From Ruminococcus sp. (GTDB lineage: Bacteria; Bacillota; Clostridia; Oscillospirales; Ruminococcaceae), in contig SVNP01000002.1 of the NCBI GenBank assembly GCA_015066805.1, forward strand, positions 62,001 through 126,000: 64,000 nucleotides of DNA, written 5' to 3'. The notes beneath the pieces were generated by a model, which was not told the origin of the DNA, searched no databases, and saw nothing but the letters and a program-made list of their open reading frames with translations. Within the stretch, counting starts at the first letter, position 1, and the number at the start of each line of letters is the position of its first letter. The position numbers and the translations under genes were made by a program. Shown here piece after piece: positions 42,155-53,700 of the stretch.

Positions 42155-42793
42155 ATGGCAACTGATCTGACAGGGCAGAAAATGCTTTCCACCATGCGTA
42201 CAAAGCATGGATGGGCGGCCTTTGGCTATGGGATCATCACCGGCTGGTTTGCGTTTTTGCTGGTGTTCAGCATCTACTTTTTCAGTCGGGAAGAATTTCT
42301 TATGGGTCTGATGACACTGGCTTTGGGCGCCCTGCTGGGCTGGGTATTCGGCAAAAAGTTCATCGAGAGTCTGAAAATCGCACTGAATCCCCGCAAAGCG
42401 ACGGTGTTCCGCAAGTACGGAGATCCCGAAGAAATTGCAGAGCGTATTTTTACGGGCAGAGAAACCATCATTCTTGAACAGAATCAGGTGGTGATCACCG
42501 GGGATTACATCCTCCACCGCAAGCATTATGAGACATTTGTGCCGCTGGCGGATATTCTTCTGGTGTACCGTAAGGAGCACCGCACCAACGGCATTCTGGA
42601 CAGCATTTCGCTGGTAGTGCATGATCGCTACGGTGACAGCTACGAATATCCCTTTAAAATGGGCAAAAAGTTTGCAGGGGATATGGATTTTGCCGTTGGT
42701 GAGATGATCAAACGGATGCCCGATTGCCGCATCGGCTACGATCAGGAAAATCTGCGCTATGTCAAGGAGCGGAAACAGCCCATTCCCGAATAA
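42155..42793 (+). CDS. Membrane protein with PH-like (YcxB-type) C-terminal domain
   Basis: 212 residues, weak ribosome site (GAAAGAGG). Two membrane helices (about 22-42 and 48-66) are followed by a beta-rich domain (about 85-190): ETIILEQNQVVITGDYI, then HYETFVPLADILLVYRKEHR. This resembles the YcxB/bacterial PH-like arrangement seen in many small membrane proteins of unknown role. It is second in the operon and closed by a strong terminator. Confidence 0.68.
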   Translation: MATDLTGQKMLSTMRTKHGWAAFGYGIITGWFAFLLVFSIYFFSREEFLMGLMTLALGALLGWVFGKKFIESLKIALNPRKATVFRKYGDPEEIAERIFTGRETIILEQNQVVITGDYILHRKHYETFVPLADILLVYRKEHRTNGILDSISLVVHDRYGDSYEYPFKMGKKFAGDMDFAVGEMIKRMPDCRIGYDQENLRYVKERKQPIPE

Positions 42794-42834
42794 AAAAAAC
42801 CGGCTTCCGATATCTGATCGGAAGCCGGTTTTTT
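42794..42834. terminator. Bidirectional terminator between 42793 and yebC
   Basis: AAAAAACCGGCTTCCGAT/ATCGGAAGCCGGTTTTTT, a perfect 18-bp stem including the A/T tails, with a 5-nt loop. Confidence 0.93.
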
Positions 42835-42838
42835 ATCT

Positions 42839-43576
42839 TTATTCCTCGTCGGGCATTTCCCAGTTATGCCAAACGTTCTGCACGTCGTCATCATCCTCCA
42901 GATGCTCCAGCAGCAGGTTCATCTTCTTGATGTGATCCTCGTCAGTCAGTGTGACATAGGTGCTGGGGAGCTGAGCAACCTCGGCGGAAACTACCAGATA
43001 GCCCTTTGCAGTCAGACCCTCACGCAGATCGCTGACCACAGCAGGGTCACATACGATCTCCACGCTCTCCTCGTCGAAGGTCATATCATCGCCGCCAAGC
43101 TCCATGACATCTTCCAGCACGGTGTCCTCATCCAGCTCGCCTTCGTGCTCCAGAATGACCACGCCTTTCTCGCTGAACAGGAAGGAAACGCAGCCGGTAG
43201 CACCCAGGTTGCCGCCGTACTTATCAAAGAAATGGCGCACATTGCCTGCGGTACGGTTTTTGTTGTCGGTGAGGCATTCTACAATGACTGCCACGCCGTT
43301 GGGGCCATAGCCTTCGTAGACCATGGTTTCGTAGTTGTTCTTGTCGCCGCCGCCTGCTGCTTTTTTGATCAGGCGGTCGATGTTCTCATTGGGCACGTTC
43401 TGGGACTTTGCCTTTGCGATGAGATCACGCAGCTTGCTGTTATTGTTGGGGTCGGGGCCGCCCTCACGAACGACCACAGAGATCTCACGGCCGATTTTGG
43501 TGAAGATCTTTGCCTTGGCGGCATCGGTTGCTTCCTTTTTGCGCTTGATGTTGTTCCATTTGGAATGTCCGGACAT
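42839..43576 (-). CDS. yebC: YebC/PmpR-family DNA-binding regulator or translation factor
   Basis: 245 residues, full length, AAGGAGG before the ATG. The N-terminus MSGHSKWNNIKRKKEATDAA is diagnostic, followed by VVREGGPDPNNNSKLRDLI and YEGYGPNGVAVIVECLTDN. YebC proteins were described as transcriptional regulators and more recently as factors that help ribosomes through proline-rich stretches. It is the last gene of the ribosomal-protein/obg cluster, 14 bp after mrnC. Confidence 0.95.
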   Translation of the reverse strand: MSGHSKWNNIKRKKEATDAAKAKIFTKIGREISVVVREGGPDPNNNSKLRDLIAKAKSQNVPNENIDRLIKKAAGGGDKNNYETMVYEGYGPNGVAVIVECLTDNKNRTAGNVRHFFDKYGGNLGATGCVSFLFSEKGVVILEHEGELDEDTVLEDVMELGGDDMTFDEESVEIVCDPAVVSDLREGLTAKGYLVVSAEVAQLPSTYVTLTDEDHIKKMNLLLEHLEDDDDVQNVWHNWEMPDEE

Positions 43577-43590
43577 AGCACAAAACCTCC

Positions 43591-45725
<2,135 letters not shown>

Positions 45726-45771
45726 TGAGTTGCACCTCCGTTTTTTCAGAATAGACGGACTGTTCTGCTGC

Positions 45772-46116
45772 TTACCGATCGGGGGCTTCCACGATATCAA
45801 CGGCAATGCCGCCGTGAAAATCCTCTGCCAGATTGGTAAAGTGGATCAGCAGTCCGTGCAGGAGTTCGGAATGTACAGGATCCGGTTTTTTCAGCCGGAA
45901 CACCAGACGGTTCAGAGCGTTGCGCTCACTGGGCTCATTGATGATCTCCAGCTCTGCGCCGAAGCACTCTGTCAGGGTATTGGCGGTCAGCTCCATGGCA
46001 GAGGAAACCGCTGCACAAAGGATGCGGGCTTGTTCACCCTGTCTGCTGCTGGCGTGCCCGATGACCGAGCAGCCTGTCAGCGCACCTTCGCGCTGTTCAA
46101 AATACGCATGAATCAT
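45772..46116 (-). CDS. prp: Ribosomal-processing cysteine protease Prp (YsxB)
   Basis: 114 residues from the ATG at 46116 after AGGAAAA. The catalytic pair lies in [20 protein letters not shown], His then Cys about 14 residues later, as in Prp. It cleaves the N-terminal extension of L27 during ribosome assembly. It sits between rplU and rpmA, the usual Firmicutes order. Confidence 0.95.
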   Translation of the reverse strand: MIHAYFEQREGALTGCSVIGHASSRQGEQARILCAAVSSAMELTANTLTECFGAELEIINEPSERNALNRLVFRLKKPDPVHSELLHGLLIHFTNLAEDFHGGIAVDIVEAPDR

Positions 46117-46130
46117 GGTTTTTCCTATAC

Positions 46131-46442
46131 TTACTTGTTGATGGCTTCGATCTTGACCTGGGTGTAGGGCTGTCTGTGACCCTTTGCCTTTTTCTGTCCG
46201 CACTTGGGCTTGTAGGTAAACACACGGATCTTCTTACCCTTGCCGTTTGCGAGAACCGTTGCGGTAACGGTTGCGCCTGCAACAACGGGAGTACCAACGG
46301 TGATACCGTCCTCGCTGCCGATAGCGGCTACCTGGTCGAAGGTAACGGTCTGGCCTGCCTCAACATCGAGCTTCTCGATGCGGACAACATTGCCCTCCTC
46401 AACCTTCAACTGCTTACCGCCGGTGATGATGACTGCGTACAT
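46131..46442 (-). CDS. rplU: Ribosomal protein L21
   Basis: 103 residues from the ATG at 46442. [20 protein letters not shown] and the C-terminal [18 protein letters not shown] are characteristic. It binds 23S rRNA in the 50S subunit and is first in the rplU-prp-rpmA-obg-mrnC-yebC cluster. The ribosome site GGCAGGTG lies within a structured leader. Confidence 0.97.
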   Translation of the reverse strand: MYAVIITGGKQLKVEEGNVVRIEKLDVEAGQTVTFDQVAAIGSEDGITVGTPVVAGATVTATVLANGKGKKIRVFTYKPKCGQKKAKGHRQPYTQVKIEAINK

Positions 46443-46558
46443 GGTTTCTTGGCACCTGCCTTTTCCATAATCTCGCTGCGGACGGTGCGAGCCTTGCTTT
46501 TGCGGATGCATTGCTGCATCAACATGGCATACCTCGACTTCAACCGTACACAAGCGGC
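46443..46558 (-). promoter_or_regulatory. Ribosomal protein L21 leader RNA
   Basis: The region between the promoter and rplU, read on the minus strand, contains TTGTGTACGGTTGAAGTCGA, then AAGGCTCGCACCGTCCGCAG and GCGAGAT before the start. GTACGGT can pair with ACCGTCC, and GCTCGC with GCGAGA. It resembles the Firmicutes L21 leader believed to mediate feedback by the ribosomal protein. The match is from memory. Confidence 0.6.
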
Positions 46559-46564
46559 TCTTTC

Positions 46565-46593
46565 ATTATACAGGATTCCCCCGGATTTGTCAA
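46565..46593 (-). promoter_or_regulatory. Promoter of the rplU cluster
   Basis: Minus strand: TTGACA, 17-bp spacer, TATAAT, a perfect consensus fitting high ribosomal expression. Confidence 0.85.
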
Positions 46594-46620
46594 GGAAAAC
46601 GAAAAATACCGTCGAAAAAA

Positions 46621-47484
46621 TTACGAATCGTTTTCCACTTCTTTTTGTGGATTTTCACCACCATCTGCGCTGCTGTCAGACAAAAACGGCTCATACATCA
46701 TAATTGCTGAATTTTTGACGATGCATTGCTCCGATTGCAGCTTGCCGTTGAGGTCATATTGAAGCTGCCACAACTGATTATGTCTGCTGTATCCGCCCCA
46801 GAACTCACTTTGCATGGTATGACCCCGTTCCTCGATCTCATAGCGCGACACAGGCGCGGCAGTGCTGCGGATTTCGCCCTCCAGATATTTGACGCCTACG
46901 TTCACACGAATCTGAAACACTTCCTGCGTGGGATTGTAGATCATCAGATCGCCATGGGGATAAAAGCAGGTGGCACCGCTGCCGAAGGGCTGTGTACGAT
47001 TGGAATCGGGGAACACATCATAGCCGTGGCGATGCCGTTCCACCACCATAAGCGGCGTATGTACGGTCATCCAGAACAGCAGATTGGAAAGCTGACACAA
47101 ACCGCCGCCAACGCCTGCATGAAAGGTGCCGTTTTCCAGCACCATCCCTTCCACATAGCCCTTACGGCGGGTGGGCTTGCCGATCAGATACCAGTAACTG
47201 AACACCTCTCCCGGACGGATGAGAATACCGTCAATCGCCGCAGCCGCAATTTTCAGATTCTGTATTTTATTGTATTGCAGCCACATATCTACATCCTTCA
47301 GCTTGCGCAGCAGAATGGTGCGGTGCTTGAAATGCATATGTTCCAGCGGCTGTTCCTGTAAAACTCTGGCGAACAACCGCCGTTTCCGGATCCACAAAAG
47401 CTTGCGCAGCGTTCCGTAATAAAGCATACCGCATCTTCTGCGCAGAGGGCTGCGGTGCAAGGGCTGTTGAGTCGGTTGCAACAT
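46621..47484 (-). CDS. VanW-family protein
   Basis: 287 residues, AAAAGGAG before the ATG. The VanW domain (about 75-210) shows NLKIAAAAIDGILIRPGEVF, YWYLIGKPTRRKGYVEG and AGVGGGLCQLSNLLFW. No signal peptide is evident, so it is probably cytoplasmic. VanW occurs in some vancomycin-resistance clusters but its function is unknown, and no van genes are nearby. It shares a divergent promoter region with the acyl-CoA synthetase. Confidence 0.92.
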   Translation of the reverse strand: MLQPTQQPLHRSPLRRRCGMLYYGTLRKLLWIRKRRLFARVLQEQPLEHMHFKHRTILLRKLKDVDMWLQYNKIQNLKIAAAAIDGILIRPGEVFSYWYLIGKPTRRKGYVEGMVLENGTFHAGVGGGLCQLSNLLFWMTVHTPLMVVERHRHGYDVFPDSNRTQPFGSGATCFYPHGDLMIYNPTQEVFQIRVNVGVKYLEGEIRSTAAPVSRYEIEERGHTMQSEFWGGYSRHNQLWQLQYDLNGKLQSEQCIVKNSAIMMYEPFLSDSSADGGENPQKEVENDS

Positions 47485-47545
47485 CCGTTTTTCTCCTTTT
47501 GTCAGAATCAGGTGAAGTGCAGGAAATTGTACATCTTACCGCCTT

Positions 47546-47574
47546 ATTGTACCATATATACGGAGTATTGTCAA
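47546..47574 (-). promoter_or_regulatory. Promoter of the VanW-family gene
   Basis: Minus strand: TTGACA, 17-bp spacer and TACAAT with extended -10 (TGGTACAAT). Confidence 0.78.
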
Positions 47575-47636
47575 GGCGGCGCAAAAGATCCAACCGCCAC
47601 AGTTTGCATGACTGCCGTGAAAATTCCCGTTACCTA

Positions 47637-47665
47637 TTGACTTTGCCGCTTTTATGTGTTAAAAT
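47637..47665 (+). promoter_or_regulatory. Promoter of the acyl-CoA synthetase gene
   Basis: TTGACT, 17-bp spacer and TAAAAT with extended -10 (TGTTAAAAT). Confidence 0.72.
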
Positions 47666-47732
47666 GATAGAGTACCGCAGCGCCGTGAGGCTGCGATACG
47701 CCATCGTCATGAACCGAAAGGATGTTATACAT

Positions 47733-49367
47733 ATGCCCATTACCGAAATTCTGGAGCGCAATGCTGCGCTTTATGCCAATGATATCTGCCTGGTGGAGCT
47801 GAACCCCGCTATTGTGGAGCCCCGCCGTGTGACATGGAAGGAATACGAGCTGATCGAGCCCCGCAGACCCAATGTGTATCGCCGTGAGATCACCTGGAAG
47901 GTGTTTAACGAGAAAGCCAACCGCTTTGCTCATTTTCTCCTTTCCAGAGGTGTGAAAAAGGGTGACAAGGTGGGTATTCTGCTGATGAACTGCCTGGAGT
48001 GGCTGCCCATTTACTTCGGCATCCTGAAGATCGGTGCGCTGGCAGTGCCCCTGAACTTCCGTTACGCCGCCCACGAGATCGAATACTGCGTGGATCTGGC
48101 CGAGGTCAGCGTGCTGGTGTTCGGACCCGAATTCATCGGTCGTGTGGAAAGCATTGTTGACAATCTGGGAAGTGATCGTCTGCTGCTGTATGTGGGTCAG
48201 AACTGCCCCGATTTTGCCGAGAGCTACGATGCCCTGACTGCAAACTATCCCAGCAGCAGCCCTGCTGTGATGCTGACCGATGCGGATGATGCCGCCATTT
48301 ACTTTTCCTCCGGTACCACAGGCTTCCCCAAGGCCATCCTGCACAATCACCAGAGCCTTTGCCATGCCTGCGCCGTGGAGCAGGCACATCACAGCCAGAC
48401 CAGAGAGGATGTGTTTCTTTGCATTCCGCCCCTGTATCATACCGGTGCCAAGATGCACTGGTTCGGCAGCTTTTTGGTGGGCGGCAAGGCTGTTTTGCTC
48501 AACGGCGTAAAGCCTGAGGTCATTCTGGAGGCGGTTTCCGCCGAGAAATGTTCCATTGTATGGCTTCTGGTTCCGTGGGCACAGGATATTCTGGATGCCA
48601 TTGAAAGCGGCCGTGTATCCTTGGAAAACTATGATCTTTCTCAGTGGCGGCTGATGCACATCGGCGCACAGCCTGTTCCGCCCAGTCTTATTACCAGATG
48701 GAAGCAGCATTTCCCCAACCATCAGTATGATACCAACTACGGTCTCAGTGAGTCCATCGGCCCCGGTGCGCTGCATCTGGGCGTGGAGAATATCCACAAG
48801 GTAGGTGCCATCGGCAAGGCAGGCTATGGCTGGGAAACCAAGATCACCGATGAAAACGGCGAGATCGTGCCGAGAGGTGAGGTAGGCGAGCTTTGCCTGA
48901 AAGGACCCGGTGTTATGACCTGCTATTACAGAGATCCCGAAGCCACCGCACAGGTGCTGAAGGATGACTGGCTCTGTACCGGTGATATGGCTATGGAGGA
49001 TGAGGATGGCTTTATCTTCCTGGTTGACCGTAAGAAGGATGTGATCATCAGCGGCGGCGAAAACCTGTACCCTGTGCAGATCGAAGACTTTATCCGCAAG
49101 CACCCTGCTGTAAAGGATGTGGCAGTCATCGGTCTGGCCGATAAGCGTCTGGGCGAGATCGCTGCTGCCATCATCTCCGTCAAGGAGGGCTGCACCGCTG
49201 ATGAGGAAGAAATGCGGCGTTTCTGCGAGGGTATGCCTCGTTACAAGCGTCCCCGCCGCTACATTTTTGCGGATGTTCCCAGAAATCCCACCGGCAAGAT
49301 CGAAAAGCCCCTGCTGCGTAAGATCTACGGCGCAGACAGCCTGATTGCCGATCAGAACAACGGCTGA
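47733..49367 (+). CDS. AMP-dependent acyl-CoA synthetase/ligase
   Basis: 544 residues from the ATG at 47733 after GAAAGGA. The ANL-superfamily core is complete: P-loop YFSSGTTGFPKAI, NYGLSESIGPG, TGDMAMEDEDGFIFLVDRKK and PRNPTGKIEKPLLRK with the catalytic C-terminal Lys. It activates a carboxylic acid as acyl-AMP and usually transfers it to CoA. Overall it resembles medium/long-chain acyl-CoA synthetases; the substrate is unknown. An unusual N-terminal stretch (about 25-50) precedes the standard start of the fold near EITWKVFNEKANRFAH. It probably forms a single-gene unit. Confidence 0.9.
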   Translation: MPITEILERNAALYANDICLVELNPAIVEPRRVTWKEYELIEPRRPNVYRREITWKVFNEKANRFAHFLLSRGVKKGDKVGILLMNCLEWLPIYFGILKIGALAVPLNFRYAAHEIEYCVDLAEVSVLVFGPEFIGRVESIVDNLGSDRLLLYVGQNCPDFAESYDALTANYPSSSPAVMLTDADDAAIYFSSGTTGFPKAILHNHQSLCHACAVEQAHHSQTREDVFLCIPPLYHTGAKMHWFGSFLVGGKAVLLNGVKPEVILEAVSAEKCSIVWLLVPWAQDILDAIESGRVSLENYDLSQWRLMHIGAQPVPPSLITRWKQHFPNHQYDTNYGLSESIGPGALHLGVENIHKVGAIGKAGYGWETKITDENGEIVPRGEVGELCLKGPGVMTCYYRDPEATAQVLKDDWLCTGDMAMEDEDGFIFLVDRKKDVIISGGENLYPVQIEDFIRKHPAVKDVAVIGLADKRLGEIAAAIISVKEGCTADEEEMRRFCEGMPRYKRPRRYIFADVPRNPTGKIEKPLLRKIYGADSLIADQNNG

Positions 49368-49379
49368 AGCCTGCAAAGA

Positions 49380-49403
49380 CCGCATGAACCTTCGGGCGGT
49401 CAT
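49380..49403 (+). terminator. Weak hairpin after the acyl-CoA synthetase
   Basis: GACCGC and GCGGTC enclose a 12-nt loop 12 bp after the stop; there is no real T-tract, so termination may be partial. Confidence 0.35.
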
Positions 49404-49427
49404 GCTTTGTGATACGGAGGAATATGT

Positions 49428-49895
49428 ATGGGAAAAGGCGTTTATGTGTTATCTGCCGTATTCGGCATCACGGGAGCTGTGATCGCCTTTCTGCTGACGG
49501 ATGAATTGCTGATTTCTCTTGCAGGCGGCTGCCTGATAACCGGTATGCTGCTTGCCGCATTTCTGATGACGCTGCGCCGCAGTCAACGAAAGCTGCAGGA
49601 TGCGCTGCAAAACCTGAGCTGTACTGTGCGGTATCGCTGTGAGGGTAATTTGCAGGCACCGGGCGGGGTATTTTACTGTGTGCTGTGCGTTGCGGAAGAA
49701 GGCCTTGTTTTTCTGACAGAACGGCACGGCGGTTTTCAGCCGGAGTATCTGCCGAAAGAGCAGATCCTGCGGTATCTGGTGGATGAAGCTGCTGCGGGTC
49801 TGGCTGTGGATACCGTGGACGGTCGCCGCTATGTGCTTCGTACCGCTGCACAGCGGGAATTACTCTCTCAATTACAGCAAATGGGGTGGGTCTGA
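49428..49895 (+). CDS. Small membrane protein of unknown function
   Basis: 155 residues, GGAGGAA before the ATG. Two hydrophobic helices (about 5-24 and 27-48) are followed by a soluble domain of mixed character (about 55-155) with CEGNLQAPGGVFYCVLCVAE. I do not recognise a family. It lies between an acyl-CoA synthetase and an ABC exporter with its own promoter, so it could be co-transcribed with the former. Confidence 0.7.
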   Translation: MGKGVYVLSAVFGITGAVIAFLLTDELLISLAGGCLITGMLLAAFLMTLRRSQRKLQDALQNLSCTVRYRCEGNLQAPGGVFYCVLCVAEEGLVFLTERHGGFQPEYLPKEQILRYLVDEAAAGLAVDTVDGRRYVLRTAAQRELLSQLQQMGWV

Positions 49896-49936
49896 CCACC
49901 CCATTGATTATTTTTAGGGAAATTTTCTCCGATTCG

Positions 49937-49965
49937 TTGACTTTTTCGTGCAAATATGATAAAAT
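49937..49965 (+). promoter_or_regulatory. Promoter of the ABC exporter operon
   Basis: TTGACT, 17-bp spacer and TAAAAT with a TG in the extended -10 position. Confidence 0.72.
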
Positions 49966-50044
49966 AGAATCGGTATGTTCTGACTTGATAAATATACAGC
50001 GATGCAAGGACACAGAGTCTTGAAGATAAAGGAATGAAACGATT

Positions 50045-50746
50045 ATGGCGTTTGTTACGCTGAAAGATGTATGCAAGCAATATCGTATGGATGAGATCAC
50101 CGTTACCGCATCCGATCATGTCAGCTTTTCCGTTGAGCAGGGCGAGTTTGTGATCGTTGTGGGACCTTCGGGTGCAGGAAAGACCACCATACTCAATCTG
50201 CTGGGCGGTATGGATACTTGTGACAGCGGTGAGATCGTTGTGGACGGACAGCATATCGAAGGCATGAATGCCTCGGCACTGACCCGTTATCGCCGTGAGG
50301 ATATCGGGTTTGTGTTTCAGTTCTATAATCTGGTGCAGAATCTGACTGCACTGGAGAACGTGGAGCTTTCCGCATCCTTGTGCAAAAATGCTGCAGAGCC
50401 CATGGCTATGCTGGAAAAAGTGGGGCTGCAAGACCGTGCCGATCATTTCCCCTCGCAGCTTTCGGGCGGAGAGCAACAGCGGGTATCCATTGCCCGTGCA
50501 TTGTGCAAGAATCCCAAGCTGCTGCTGTGTGATGAGCCCACGGGCGCATTGGATTTCCGTACAGGTAAGGCTGTGCTGCAGCAGCTTCACGATAGCTGCC
50601 GCAAGGATGGTATGACCGTGGTGGTCATTACCCATAACAGTGCGCTGGTACCTATGGCGGATCGTGTCATTGAGATCCGCAACAGTACCGTGGCAGATAT
50701 GCGGGTGCAGAAAGATCCCGCACCTGTTGCCGATATTGTCTGGTGA
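50045..50746 (+). CDS. ABC transporter ATP-binding protein (MacB/LolD type)
   Basis: 233 residues with a complete nucleotide-binding domain: Walker [11 protein letters not shown]-loop [17 protein letters not shown], signature [10 protein letters not shown], Walker [12 protein letters not shown] and switch His in [19 protein letters not shown] and TGALD are typical of the MacB/FtsE/LolD class, which drives mechanical work on external substrates. It pairs with the FtsX-like permease that follows after a 27-bp gap. Confidence 0.95.
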   Translation: MAFVTLKDVCKQYRMDEITVTASDHVSFSVEQGEFVIVVGPSGAGKTTILNLLGGMDTCDSGEIVVDGQHIEGMNASALTRYRREDIGFVFQFYNLVQNLTALENVELSASLCKNAAEPMAMLEKVGLQDRADHFPSQLSGGEQQRVSIARALCKNPKLLLCDEPTGALDFRTGKAVLQQLHDSCRKDGMTVVVITHNSALVPMADRVIEIRNSTVADMRVQKDPAPVADIVW

Positions 50747-50773
50747 GTGAAAAGAAAGGATGTCCCTGAACCC

Positions 50774-53700
50774 ATGAAGTCCAAGATTCTGACGGATACC
50801 CTGCGAAAGATCACACGGGCAAAAGGCAGATTTCTGGCGTTGTTCGGTATTATTGCACTGAGCAGCGGCTTTTTTGCAGGATTAAAAGTCACAGGCCCCG
50901 ATATGAAGCAATCGGCAGAGGATTATTACCGCAAGACCCACCTTATGGATCTGCACCTGATGTCCGATATCGGGTTTAATGACGCTGCCCTTCGTCTTTT
51001 GCAGGAAACGGAAGGGCTGCATGCCATCAGTCCCGGGTATTCCGAGGCGGCTTTTCTGGCAGGTGCCGATGATGCGGAAACCATCGTCAAGCTGTACAGC
51101 ATGGATTTTGCCGCTGTGCGGGAGCAGTCTGCCATCAATCTGCCCCTACTGACCGAGGGCGAATGGCCCGATGCCCCCAATGAATGCCTGATTGAAGCCA
51201 ATACGCCATCCCGCTATGGCGTGGGCGATACCCTGACTGTTACTGTGGCCGATGCGGAAACCTCCTTGCTGAAGGAAACTGTGTTTACCGTTACAGGCCG
51301 TGCGGATTGGTCTATGTTTGTGGATTTCAACCGCGGCACGGCTTCTGTCGGTGATGGCAGCATCGACAGCTTTCTGTTGGTGCCTGCCGCTGCCTTTGAG
51401 CAGGATGTATACACCGATATCTACCTGACCTTGGAGGAAACGCAAAGTATAGACAGCTATTCCGATGCCTATGATGCCGTGATCAAACGCTATACCAAGC
51501 TGTTTGAGGATCAGGCAAAGGTTTATGTGGCTCCCAGAGTGGAGCAGGTTCGCCTAGAGGCCGCTGAGCTGCTGACAGACAGCCGCAAGGAGCTGGATGA
51601 CGGCTATGGGGAGCTGGAAGAAAATCGCCAAAAGTTTGCGGATGAGATCAAGGCTGCCGAGCAGAAGCTGGCGGATGCTTTGCAGGAGATCACCGATGGA
51701 GAGGCAGACCTGGAAACGGGTCAGGCAGAATACGAGGATGGTCTTGCGGCATATGAAAAGGCAGTGGCTGCGGTGGATCGGCAGGATGCCGATTTGCAGG
51801 TGCAGGAGGCTGCCGTTGCGGATGCATTGGCACAGCTTGCCGATGAGGATGCTTTTCTTGCAAGGCTGCAAGGTATTGTGACCGCTTATCGGGACGTGGC
51901 TTTGGGTGTTCCGTTCCCCAAGGAGATTCAGGCGTTGATCGATCAGGCTGCCGCCTATGACAGCGGTGCCTATTCCCTTTCCGATAATCTGACTGCATAT
52001 TTTCAGGCTGCGGCAGGTTCTCCCGATAAACAGCGGATGGAGGCTGCCATTGCCTACTACATTGAAAACTGCCGTGCGGAGCTGACCAATCAGACGGCGG
52101 AGGTAAAACGCAAACAGCAGTATTTTGCTGATGCCCGTGCTACCATCGAGGACGCAAAAGAGCGTCTGGCAGGGGAGAAGACAACGCTGGATGCTGCGAA
52201 ATCCCAGTTGGAAGAAGCGCAGCGGCAGCTTGCCGATGCCCGTATCCAATACGATGAAGGCGTGGCAGAGCTTGCCGAGCAAAAAGCGGAGGGTGAGCAG
52301 CAGCTTGCCGATGCGGAGCAGAAACTGGCAGAGGGCGAGGCTGAATATGCCGATGCTCAAAAGGAAATCGCCGCACTGGGCGAGGATACGCATCTCTATG
52401 TGTTTGGCAGAGCCGAAAACCCCGGCTGGAGCAGCTATGCGCTGGATACCGAGCGTGTGGATGCCATTGCGGCCGTTTTTCCGTTGTTTTTTATTCTGGT
52501 GGCGGCACTGGTCTGTCTGACCACCATGACCCGTATGGTAGAGGAGCAGCGAACCGAGATCGGTACCTACCGTGCTTTAGGCTACGGTACGGCAAGCATT
52601 TCCGTGCAATATCTGCTGTATGCTGCCATTGCCTGCGTGACAGGTGTAGCGTGCGGTACATTGATCGGTTATCAGGTGTTCCCTAAGGTGATCTTCATTT
52701 GCTATCAGCTTATGTATCGCATCCCCGAGATCACCTGCCCCTACCGTTGGGATTATGCCTTGGGATGTCTGGCAGTGGCACTGCTTTGCACTGGCATTAC
52801 CGCCATGATCGCCTGCCATGCTGTTCTGCGGGAGGCTCCCTCTCAGTTGATGCGTCCCAAGCCGCCCAAAAAGGGCAAGCGTCTTTTCATTGAACGCTGG
52901 CATTTTTTGCGGAACAAAATGTCCTTCCGCCACAAGGTCACCCTGCGGAACTTTTTCCGTTACCGCAGCCGTGTGTTGATGACAGTCATCGGCATCAGCG
53001 GATGTACGGCCCTGCTACTGACAGGCTTTGGCCTGTATCACGCGGTATCTGCCATTGTAGACCTGCAATTTGAGGAGGTTTTCCGCTACGATGCCATGAT
53101 CGCAGTCAGCGACGATGCCGTGCAGCAGGAGCAGCTTGCCGCTGCGTTGGAGCAGGATGAACAAGTAACCGAATATCAGTTCGGTCTGATCAGATCTGCC
53201 ACAGTATACGGCGAAAAAGCCGCTTATGAGATCAACATTGCGGTACCCTCGCAGCCGGAATCTTTTGATCAGTTTGTATTGCTGCGTGACCGCAAAACAC
53301 ACGAGATCTACCATATTCCTGCGGATGGTGCTGTCATCAACGAAAAGCTGGCGAAGCTGCTGGGGCTTTCTGTGGGAGATACCATTCGCCCCGAACAGGC
53401 GGAAGCCGCCCTGACAGTTACCGCCATCACCGAAAACTACGCAGGCAATTACATTTATTGCACACCTGCTGCGTATACTGCCATGTTTGGCAGCTATGAA
53501 CCCAATATCCTTTATATGAACGAAGCGTCCGGCACCGATGAATCCGCGCTGGCGGAACGGCTGCTGAAGGAGGAGGGCGCACTGGCGGTGAATTTCTCCT
53601 CTGACGGCGGCGAAAGCTTCCGTGAGCTGGTGGGTACCCTCAGCTATATTGTCATCCTTGTGGTGATCTGTTCCGGCCTGCTGGCTTTGGTGGTGCTTTA

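Noticed and set aside
46621-47484. Vancomycin-resistance locus
   Set aside because: VanW-domain proteins are common in Firmicutes and no vanA/B-type ligase, vanH, vanX or two-component system is nearby.
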